Shown here in pieces: positions 36,182-48,100 of a stretch of DNA of 64,000 nt. The stretch covers positions 12,178,501 to 12,242,500 of the forward strand of contig NC_069662.1 of the NCBI RefSeq assembly GCF_027244095.1, read 5' to 3'. How positions within the stretch are numbered: position 1 is the stretch's first letter; every line of letters starts with the position of its first letter. The position numbers and the translations under genes are program-made. The DNA is from Hemicordylus capensis (lineage: Eukaryota; Chordata; Lepidosauria; Squamata; Cordylidae). The notes below the pieces were generated by a model. That model saw nothing but the letters and a program-made list of their open reading frames with translations, did not search any database and was not told where the DNA came from.

Positions 36182-39100
36182 GACAGTATATATTTGCACA
36201 CAAACAAATAACCGAAGGAGAATACAGGGCATGTAACAATACAAGGCTATTAACACAATCAAAAACTGTGTTGTACTTAGCAAGGAAAGAGAAAAACTTA
36301 GGTAGAAGTTATTGTGTGGAGGCAAAGTGGGAGGAAAAGCTACTCAGGTTTTCCTCCTACCTTGCTTCCACAGAATCACTTTTACCCAGATTTCGCTCTT
36401 ACCTTGCTTCCACACAACTGAAAATTGGGAGCACACACAGCTCCCAAAACTAGGTACATCACAGTTTTTGATTGTGTGAATGGCCTCTATGTTGTATTAG
36501 AAGCCGCAATAGGGAGGTGGAGTTTAGAGGAGGATCAGGAAGTAAAAGGGCGGAGTGAATAGTTCAGAAGATTTAGAGAAAGAGCATGCAGTAGCTGTAG
36601 GAGCTGCAGAAGCATCCTATAAAGAAGGAGAAAGAGTTTACTTAATCTTCAGTTGTTCCTTTGCATTATACCTCTTTGAAGTATAATGCAAGAGGACAAC
36701 ACTGCATGAAACATGGCACAAGCATCCCAAGCCGTCACCTATGGTAGCAGTATTTCACAGACACCAGTGAAGCAGTGACCAATCTGTCACATCACAGGAT
36801 TTCTTGCAATACCACAAGTAGTTCTAATTTTAGACTGCATAGTGCAACATCTTGGGACAGCACATTGTTTGAAACCAGTCATAGTGAAACAGAACTGCAA
36901 AAGTCCTGACTCTTGCACATACCCTCCCCTTCCCTGCCCCCTGTGGCTGGCCTTCAGATCCACTGGATTATCTCCTGTTCCCTCCACATCCTAAGTTCTT
37001 AAAAGCCCATCCAACCAGCATTAACCAAGGAAATACATTTCTGGAGTTCTGGTTCTTAAGCTTACTATCCATGAGCCAAACACTCTTAAAAAATAAAATG
37101 AAACAAGTGAACAGAAACTGCTCAAACACCACCACACTCACCTGCCCTGAACAGCCATCATTACTGATGACTCTACTGCACCTGTCAGGAATCTCTCGAA
37201 TCTGCAAGTTGGCAACACAGTGCCATCGTTGGACAATTCCCTTCAGCAGACCTGCTCCAACCCCAGAGAAGTATTCACCAAAAGCCTTCTTCTTCAGGGG
37301 CATTTTACAAAGCACCAGGGAATCCAAGTCAATCCTGATGGTTGGTATAGCTTTTTTCACGTCTTTTTGAAGACCACTGACTTGCAGGTATAAAACCTGC
37401 CCATCAGGCTGGAATTTGACACTCACATTAAGATGCTCCCAGTCCATTATACGGAGGAGATTCGACCCTGCGGCAGCCAGTTCTGGTCTGGCAAACTCAA
37501 TCTTTTCCTCCACTGGAGAGTTGTCTCTCAAGTATTCCTTAATAGACTCCTCCACCTGAGTGACATGAGGACAGGTACCAACCACGGTCACCTGGTTGGA
37601 TGCAGTGTGATGAAGGGCTATTTCCTCATGGGACTCCAGTCTCTGAAGCAGCTCCTTCCACTCATCACACTCCGTGGCCCATTTCAGTTCCTCAGCGATC
37701 TCCACTGTCCTCTCGCACACTCGTTCCATGATGAACTCTTCTACTTCTTTCATTTTACCCAAGTCTAGGCCAGACACCTGGACAACTTCAGAGATCTCCA
37801 GCAGAACAGGGATACCTTGCTCCAAGAAAAAGTAATTGTGGAAGAGCTTGCCCCACAAGGCTTTGACAAACTGGAACTGAAGATCTGAGAGAGGGACTGG
37901 CAGGGCCTGGAAGTCACTGAGGAGCTCCTTAAAGCGCCTCTCTGCTTCTTCCACCCTCTGACTGCGGCCCCAAAATTGGATCGTTGCTGGAGCTTTAGCA
38001 AGAATCTCAATGCTTACAAGAGGGTTGGATGAGAGCATCTCTTGAATCACAAAGTCTTTTACAATAGCACATCTAGGCAGTGGCTCATCAGCAGGGCACT
38101 CCCGGCTCACCAGCTGCCTCCGAGAGGCTCCTTGGGCAAGGCCATGAAGGAGTGACACCATTTCATCAGATAGGCCCACAAACCACATTTTGTCATCCAT
38201 GTACATCCTGATGGATCTGAACTCCTTCAGGAGAGTCAGCTCCTCAAGCAGGGCATCTAGCATTTCTGTCCGGGTCTCACAATGCACTACATACTTGTTC
38301 CGCACAGACCAGAATGCTGCTTCCAAGTTGTGCAGCTCCATGGACTCTACTGTGGCCTGCACCATTAACATTCTCCAAGGGGGATATGTCTGGATGCCAT
38401 AACCAACCTCCTTCAGTTGTGCTTCAAACTGGTGAAAGGCCACTGGGTCCTCATTTAGGTAGCGGAGGAAGAGCGGGTCCTCTAGATAACAGAAACCAAG
38501 GGGCTCTGGAAGAAAGATGGGTTTATTGACTATTAGGCCACACTGAAGACATGCACAAAAGTGTTTCCTCTTTTTGCTTGTGTATTCTTTATGAATTCCT
38601 AGGGGATGTTGGGCTTTAGGAGATGGGGAACAACACATGCTATTTGCAGGATACAGGTTCAGCCTCTAGCATCTCTCACAATACGACCCACAATAAATAG
38701 GATAGATACAGTGGCCAACAGATTGGAAGAGGTCAGTCTACATATCCATACCAAAGAAAGGAGACTTACAGATCGTGCAAACCATCGCACAATATCCTTA
38801 ATTTCACATGCTAGCAAAATAATGCTGAGTATCATCCAACAGAGATTAGAGCCCTACGTAGAAAGGGAAATGCCGGATGTTCAAGCTGATTTCAGAAAAG
38901 GCCGAGGAACAAAAGACATAATTACTGATGCACAATGGATAATTGAGAAAGCCAAAGAATACCAGAAAGAAGTCAATATGTGCTTTATTGACTACAGAAA
39001 AGCCTTTGATTGCATTGACCATGTCAAGTTGTGGAACATCCTTAGGAAAATGGGCATCCCAGAACACCTTGTTCTCATGAGAAACCTATACACAGGACAG

Positions 39101-42100
39101 GATGGAAGCCACAGTTCAGATGGAACATGGTGAAACAGACTGGTTACAGATTGGCAAAGGAATAAGACAAGGCTGTATACTTTCTCCTTCTTTATTCAAT
39201 TTATATGCTGAACATATACTGAGACAAGCTGGATTGGAAGAAGATGAGCATGATTTTAAAGTTGGAGGAAGAAACATCAATAACCTGCACTATGCTGATG
39301 AAACCATTCTGATAGCTGAGAATGTGGATGATCTGCAAGCTCTAGTAATGAAAGTCAAGGAGCACAGTGAAAAAATTGTACTATGACTAAATTTAAAGAA
39401 AACTAAACTGATGTCAACGGGCACAGCAACCAGCCTCAGAACTGATAATGAATTGAAGACATTGAAGTGGTGGATAGCTTCTGCCTTTTAGGATCAACCA
39501 TCAACAGTAAAGGATCCAGCAGTCAAGAAATACGCTGCAGACTAGCACTTGGCAAGGTTGCAATGAAGGCCTTGGAAAGGATATTTAGATGCCGTGACAT
39601 GTCTATACCTACAAAGATTAGAATAATTCAGACAATGATTTTCCCTATGACACTCTATGGATGTGAAAGCTGGACTTTGAAGAAGCAAGATACAAAAAGT
39701 GTTGATGCTTTTGAACTTTGGTGCTAAAGAAGACTTTTGAGGATACCATGGACAGCCAGGAAAAAAACAAATGGATCATAAAACAAATCAATCCAGAATT
39801 TTCACTGGAGGCACAAATGACCAGGCTCAAACTATCATACTTCAGACACATTATGCGAAAACTCAGCTCCCTTGAGAAGTCCATAATGCTAGGGAAAGTT
39901 GAAGGAAATAGAAGAAGAGGACAACCAGCAGCAAGGTGGATGGACTCGATTACAACTGCAATGTGAAATGCACCGCTGAGAGAAGTCAAAGGCCAAGTTG
40001 AAGACAGATCATCATCCTGGAGAGAATCTACGTGGTCACTAAGAGTCGACACTGACTTGACGGCACTTGATCAATCAATCAATCAGCCAACCTACCAACG
40101 AGCCATGCAGACTCAGTTTCCTCTGTCCTAAAATTGCAACTGACGGGGATTTGGAGCTGGTGTAAATTTCAGGGATTTGCATCTCTTCTTCTAGCCATCA
40201 CAATCAAACTAGATGGTTCAACAGAAGGCAACTGTTACTGTTAACCCTCTATGAGAAATAGCCAAAGCTTCAAAGAGAACCAGAAAGCTGATCTGCAATC
40301 AAAAGACCTGCTCCCCACTCTCACAGCTCCCTCACTTTCTCAGCTATCAGTGCAACAGGTGTGCCTGAGCTTGCACCTAGTGGGTCAACTTGATAACAGT
40401 CACTGTGCATGTTAGAAGAGACAGACAAAAGCTTTTGAGGGCTCTACAGACATCAGGTGGGCAATGAGCCTGCTGCAGAAGCGCACTCACTGCATACCAT
40501 CTTCTCTCCCAGAATGAACTCAGAGGAAACGGCTCAAAATTATTTCAGCCGAAGCCAGCTAGGCTTCTCTGCTCTTGTGTGGAAGGGATTTCAATGACCC
40601 CAATTAAAGCAGAGCAAGCATGGGTGAGAAGAACCAAGCCCATTAACAGTATCTTGAGGTAGACATTTAAGGTCCAAAAACTTGTAAAGCTTTCCTAGGG
40701 AAATTACATACTTAGAAAGCCTGTACCCCTGAGCTTTATTGTCTTTACAGTGTGAGAGCAGAACAAAGAAGGAAGGAAAAATAAAATGCAAACAGGTACG
40801 AAGAGGAGGGGGAGGCCTGAGAATATCAGCCTACCAATCAGAAGCCACAGCAGAGAGAGAGAGAGAGAGAGAGAGAACACACAAGAGTGGCGGTGAGGGG
40901 GAAGATGGCCCTTGCTAACCATCTCAATACTGCTGGAGCTGTATCTCCCACATCTACTCCTTCCCAGAGCAGTTTTTCAACATGTTTAAAAAATTGAATT
41001 CTTTGTTTCTTAAAAGAGGAGGCAAATGTACATGTGGTGCTTTAAAAGGTTCTTTTTTAAAAGGTAAATTGATTAGAACCATGGGTGAGAAGCAAGCCAA
41101 GAACTGAAGTAGCACTCACAGCAAAGGCAAGCAGTGACTGTGTTCATTCCAGGGAGGGTAAAAGCCACTGCAAGCCCTGTTTATAAAAGGTCCATCTGTA
41201 CACATCCGAATGCATCTGCAAGCTGACTGAGTGGGGCACTGCTTTCCATGGTCTACAGTCCCACTCTCTCCTCTGGTCAAACAGGCACTGTGTGTTTCTG
41301 AAGCAATACAAAACCCTGTTTGCTAAAGGTTGAAGTGGGATGAGTGTCCATACCATGAGCAGCAAGTTCTCTTTCAAATGGTCTCCAACTCTATGTGTGG
41401 GAGGAGGGGGGAAAAACGGATTCACCGTCTCCAACCCTAGTTAACCTTTGAGTCTTCACACCAGTGCACATTCAGAGCCCAAATCATTCTTGCATCTCTC
41501 TCAAAATACAAGCAAATGTAATGGATGAACTGGTAAATGGTGCAGCTCCCTGACAGCAAGCTGAACGAAAGTCAGGACAAGCCTCAGAAATTGTACTAAA
41601 AATATATTAAGGGCTTCAATGGAGGATAAACAATTCTCAGTAGAGCAGTATGCACCTTCTTCTCCCAATGTTTATTACTACAATTACTTATTTCAACGTT
41701 AAGCAAAGTAAGATGTATTTTTTAAAAACCTCTATTTTTATCACTGTTTTGAGGTTCCACCTCTCCCTTTCCAACTTCCTGCATATTGTATAAAAACCTG
41801 GATATTTTTGTATCACTCCACACCCACACAAAACATCATTTCACCAGAGGGGATAGTACATCATGGAAAGCAATCTCACCTCCTCAGTCATCTTTCAGCT
41901 CTCTTAGAAGGTATGCAGTGCTTCACTGCCTGTACATTCTGTTGCTGCCTTCTTTTTGTCTGCCCTGACAAACCTGCTTTGGAATTCCATATTTTACAGT
42001 CCTGTAATTGGAAATGGAGCAGGGTGTGCGTGCGCACGCACACACACACCTTCTTTTTGGATATTTATCGGGAAATAAAATCTGCATTTGACCCACTGCA

Positions 42101-45100
42101 CACAAACTGCCAAATGGCAGCCACTATACAGTGCAATTTCAGATGGCTCTCATGGGATGGCCCTGACCTGCAAGCAGGGGCGTAGCCACCGTTGGGCAAC
42201 TGGGTTCAAAGGACCTGGGCCACCGCACCTCAGGGGCCGTGCCTCGTGGCCCCAACATGCCCCCCCCCCCACATCTGACTTCAGATGTGGGGGGGGGGGG
42301 TGCCGGTTTAGCTCCCGAGTGGGGCCCCGTTCGGGAGTTAAGTGGCCGGTGCTACATTGGCAGCGTGGCCAGGAGCAGCTCCTCCCTGCTTTAAAGGGAA
42401 GCCCCGTTCGGGAGTTGGATGGCCAGCACTGCGTTCACAGCGCGGCCAGAAGTGGCTCTCCCTGTCTTCAAGGCAGAGAAGAGCCGCTGCTGGCTGCATT
42501 GTGAATGCAGCGCCGGTGTGGATCTAACTCCCGAAAGGGGGTCGCGCAGCCCCGTTTGGGAGCCAGACCACACACCCCGCGTCTGATGTCAGCTGCGAGG
42601 CATGGCTAATCCCATCAGGTGTAGGGGGCGGGGCGAGCAGGGCTGCGGCGGTGGCAGCCGAACGTGGGCTGCCCGTGACCTGGCTCCACGACTGCCCGCA
42701 AGTCTCCCACACCGACACAAATGTATTAAGAGCAAGCTGCCCCTGAGAAGGCTGGCAAGTAGAGGGAGCGAGGCCACAGTCCAGGGGTGTAGCACTTGCT
42801 TTGCATGCAGAAGGCCTCAGGTCCAGTCCCCAGCATCTCTCCAGGTATGGCCTGAAACCTTGGAGAGCCACTGCCAGTCTGTGCAGACGGTACAGGTGGC
42901 CCTTGTCCCCTGCGGTCCTGGCACCCGCTGTTTCATATATGCACAAACAGGTCACAGAGACTCGGTTTCTTTATCCACAATACAAACTTAAGGCTAAAGT
43001 TTGCCTGTTCACAGTTGCTGAGTGGACAGAAATGACTTCCAGTGTCACTTCGGGCCGCCATTTTGCAACATGGAGCCATTTGAGGCTCTGTTTTAGGGGT
43101 GTGCACGGAACTGCCACACTGTGGTCTGGCACTGAGGTGGGGGGTAGCTTTAAGAGTGGCGGGAGGATTTACTTACCCCTCCCGCCGCTTTGCGCGTGCA
43201 CATCAGTGACGTGAAGCGCGCGCACAATGTGTGCGTGCGCAAAGCATTACTGGGAGTTTTTGCAGAGCAGCGGCGGGGAAGGGGTGGCAGGGAGGTATCC
43301 TGCTGCCCCAGTTACTCTAGCAATTACGGTGCCAAGCGGGAAAGCGGCGGGAGGGGTAAGTAAACCCTCCCGCCACTCTTAAAGCTACCCCCCACCCCCA
43401 ATCCGAACCACCCAGGTCCGGACCGGTCCGGAGGCCTTTTCAATGGCCTCCAGACCGGTCTGGGCCCATCCCTACTTTGTTTGTTTAAACAAACCTTTGT
43501 TGGGGGTGAATATTCACCAGATATTTGGCTGGTTTGCGGGAGCATTCCTGGAGCCCTGGAGAGCAAGGTTCTGTTCATTTGTACTCTTATTTCTCCCCCC
43601 TTCTCACTTCTTTGGCTTTTCTGGGGTGTGTGTAGGAACCTAATCCCTAGATTCTCATAGAAGTAAGGTTCCTTTATTCACGGTTTCCATACTTGCGGTT
43701 ATAGGTGAGAATTGAACCCCCATGAATAACAAGGGCCAGCTGTACCGAGCTAGATAGACCAATGGTCTAAGTATAAAACAGATTCCTGCAACCTATAAGA
43801 TACCAATAAGAGCATGTCCTGCTCTATTGTTCAGGCAGGGATTATCAGGAGGACTTACCTCTATCAGTAGTGATGGAATCGCTGACGCCCACCTAGAAGA
43901 CAAACACACACTTCAGGTTTTCATGTTAAAAATCAGCATATTCTGGAGTTCTTCTTGGTCTTTCTCATCTACCTTTAAACAGCAGCCTGACAAAAACAGA
44001 ATTAAGCAGGTGGATAAGTGGTGGGAAAAGCTTCTGCCTGCTTAACTGCTGCATGTCAGGCTGCTGATAGAGGAGAAAAAGGTGGGAACCCTACCTTGAT
44101 TTCAAGGCTGAGAACAGAACTGGGGGATACTGGCTCCATCCCATTCCAGGATACTGTTGCCATCTAGCATTAGTGGTCTAAATTACAGGGCTGTCATAAA
44201 CCATCATCTCTCTGCCAACCCTCACCCCTGAACCTGCAAAATGGGTTGTTTTGCACATTGTAAACAGTGGGCATTATATTTCACTGTACATCTTTAGAAA
44301 GGCACATACCGTAGGTGTTTCTACTAGTTTATATTGCCACTATTTGAGTTGGCTCCAGGAATCCCAATCCCAATCTTCTTTTCTACCTCACAAAACCTCA
44401 CTCTCTCCCCCCCCCACCCCAAATTAGTGAAGCATTTCTAAACTTTTCAACTATATACCTTTCCCCGAGTTTGATTCAGAACCCCAGAGTAGTGGTTCCC
44501 ACTCTTCTGTTCTAACCATTTGAACTTACTACCCTTCCCTATGTCAACGCGACAACATGGGAGCAGACTCCTGCACCTTTTTCTAGGAGAAATTGCAAGA
44601 GGCACAACTTCTCTTTCTTGTAGCACTGTAATGACATGGCAATCTGTGACTGCCAGTATTCCTTCTCCTGCCTAACTTTTAAAACTCCAGAGTTGTTCTC
44701 TATTGCATATCCTTCCTTGGCCTCAGAGACCATGTGCACACATGCAATCTTCCTACAAAATTGCTCCATTCCCACAGTGGTTACCGGGTAAAAGAGAGTC
44801 TCTTCTGGCAGGGGGACAATTTGCACCAGCTTCATCCAGGTGTTTGGAACCTCTTTTAGAAAGCAGTCAATTGCCTTCAATATGACCAGCAGGTACTCCT
44901 GCTTCAAAGCCAGATCCGGGTCTGCTGGTTGTATGAAAGGGAATGAAATGGACTCTAGGAAGGACCCACAGAAGATGCTGAGGCAGCTCCAAACCATTTC
45001 CCAAATAGCCTGCTGGGAAAGAGAATGTGGGACGTTACTGTGAGGAAGCCAGAGTCAAGGCAAGGGCCTTAAAGAAATGCAGGAATAACATCTTTGCCAT

Positions 45101-48100
45101 ACTAAAGAAGCAAAAAAGCAAGTGATGCACTGGAAAGGTTCAGAGGGCGGCAGTGCAGATGATCAAAGGTCTAGAACAGAGTTCTTCACTGCAAGGCCTG
45201 GGAGCCTGTGATGGCTCCAACGAACCCTAAGTGTCACTCCCCGATTGTTTACTAGGCATGTACAAAATTTCAGCTGAAGCCAATACTCCACATAGTGTTG
45301 GAAGTTAAAGGACTTTGCGCTGCCTCTTTGCCTCAGACAGTGGAGGACAGATTAGTAAGTCAGAGGGCTAGAGAGTCAAGACAATGGTCATCCCTTCTCC
45401 ACTGCTCTGATGCTATCCCTTTGAAATGTAGATTGCTACTCTTAGGGGGATTCAACTTCCTTCCTCTCTCTCTCTTCGCTACCTGGCATCCTACCTTGCA
45501 ACATGGCAAGCCTCTCTCCCTGCACCATATGTGCAGAGAGGATGCAGAATCCATCTGCATCCAGCTAGATAGATAGATTAGAGATCCTAACTCCTCACTT
45601 TCCTATCTAGAATGGAGTTCCTTAATAAATGTCTTTTATATTGATTTGAAACTATGAATTGGCTCCAAGTTTCTTTTGCTCTCAGCAAACACGCATGCCT
45701 AACTAAACTACCACTGTGTTGTGCCTCTGTGCACTCTGCTATAATGAGAAAGGGATTCTCTCACCACAGAGAATTTCCAACACATAGCTCCCCTGGCTCC
45801 AACGAACCCTAAATGTCTCTCCCCGATTGTTTACTAGGCATGTACAAAATTTCAGCTGAAGCCAATACTCCACATAGCTCCCCTGGCACCGTATAGACCA
45901 TGCCCACTGCACAATGCTGCACTTTCTCCAGTGTTGGTGCTGGGGCTCCTTCAAGGGTAACAGAATGCTCTCAAGCCCCAGGGCCATCTTGGAAGGTGCA
46001 CATGGAGATCTGGACAGTGTAGTCCTTCTCAGTGTTGTCCCCATAGAGCTCTACAGGGAAAACACTGGGAAAGACTACGCTTCCCAGCAGTCTGTGCACA
46101 CCTTCTAAAATGGCATTGGGGCTTGACAGGGCTCTGTGTCTTTTATTGATGCCACACCCCCAGCCTGGGGAAAGTACAGCTGGCACAGAGGTCAGAACAG
46201 TGGGGAATGGCTCTCACGCTGAACGGTTTTTGTCAACAGGAGCCCTGCTTGAAAAATAGTGAAGATCACTGGCCTAGAAGATCAACTTTTTATTTAGTCC
46301 AAATCAGAAAGGGAACAAATAATTGAAGGAAGTCTGTCACTCGGAGTATGTCTATGGGAGGGAGTAACGGGGTGGGGGGTGGAGAGAGAAAGAGAGAGAG
46401 AGAGATTGATTATGGGTCAAGCAATTGTCAACCCCCTCCCGTATCTACCTCATAGGCCTCTTTAAGCCTCAGCTGAGACCTTGCAAGCCGCACCATGTAC
46501 AAGACTTTGCAATTAAGCTCTGGAAATGAAGAGGTCATTACTGGAAGAACCTCCCCTGGCTGCAGGTCCTTAGCATGTGGGGCAGCCTGCAGAGCTTTCT
46601 GCGTGATGGCAAGGACACTGGGGCTCCATTCCAGTCCGTCAGACGCCAGCACCAGCGGAAGTACTGCCACATCTGTCTGGAACAAACAGATCCCAGAAAG
46701 GCAACCGTCAGACTTTAAAGTACAGGAACACACATGCAGGAAGCACCACCAAGGCTCGGCCAGTTCAGACTGGGCCCAGAAGCTAACACGGCATGACGCA
46801 TCTAGATGGACTGCACAGGAGAACAAGAACATTAGTCTTTTCAAGGAAGTCCATGGACACATTCAGCTGCAAATCATCAGCTATTGAGAAATCAAGGAAG
46901 GGGAGACTATGCCTGTGGGAACCAGTCCTTAGAATGCTTATAATGCACAAGCAGTGTTCCTTCTAACAGGATTCCAGATGCTGTTGACTACAACTCCCAT
47001 AATCCCCAAGCAAAAGCCATTGCAGCTGGGGATTCTGGGAGCTATAGTCAACTGTTGGAAGTGAAGAACTCTGCGCTGGCTCATAACAGTGAAAGAGAGG
47101 GACAGACTAGTGAGTCAGAGGGCTAGAGAGGTCAAGACATTGGTCATCCCTTCTCTACTGCTCTGACATTATATCCCTTTGATATGTAGATTGCTACTCT
47201 CGGGGACACTGCCTGCCTGGCCACTTCCTCTTCCTCCTTTCCCTTCCCTTCCTTCTCCCTTGCAACATGCAAGCTCCTCTCTCCCTGCACCGTGTGTGCA
47301 GAGATGAATCCATCTGCATCCAGCTAGCTAGCTAGATTAGAGATCCTATCTCTCCACTTTACTATCTAGAATGGAGTTCACTAATAAAGACTCCTTATAT
47401 TGATTTGAAACTATGAACTGGCTCCAAGTTATTTGGCTCTCAGCATACACGCATGCCTGGGCAGACTCCGCTGTGTTGTGCCTCTGTGCACTGTGCTATA
47501 TTAGAAGGGTATCTCTTACCAGAGAGAATTCCCAACAATTCCAGATGTTGTTGACTACAACTCCCATAATCCCCAAGCAAAAGCCATTGCAGCTGGGGAT
47601 TCTGGGAGCTATAGTCAACAACATCTGGGAATCTCTGTTAGAGGGAACACCGAGCACATGATTCTCTGTGATCTCATGCCTTGCCCTTGCTAACTGGGCA
47701 AAGAGACATCTTGTAAAATAGTCTACACATTTTGGCCATTGGTGCCATCTCAAGGGATGAATGTTCATAGTGGTTTTTGGCAAGATCTACCCTCCTAGAA
47801 ATGGAAAATAGGTAATAGTATTGTTGCTCTTACAGCTTTATGTGTGTTATCACTCCTTCTTTATGCCTACCTGCAAATGTTTAGGGTAAAATTGCAATGA
47901 TTTTTGCACAAAGGAAAGAGTTAGGGTAGCAATGGACAAACTGTTGTGCTCTCTCCATGGGCTAATCTTTGGAGGACACTCCTGCCAGTTTTCATTTCCA
48001 TTCCTCTGACAACATCAGTACAGTTTTATAGCAGAGTTTGTGTTTTTAGATGCTTTTTACTGTGAAACCGCACTGCAGATTTGGCCACTGCAGGCCCAAT

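Larger units (their letters stand above)
42783..43795 (+). mobile_element. 5S-rRNA/tRNA-like SINE split by a DNA transposon
   Basis: The tRNA-like part (GGGGTGTAGCACTTGCTTTG, CATGCAGAAGGCC) ends at 42890 after CAGTCTGTGCAGACGG. The tail resumes at 43745 with CCGAGCTAGATAGACCAATG. The element between them is listed separately. Confidence 0.7.
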
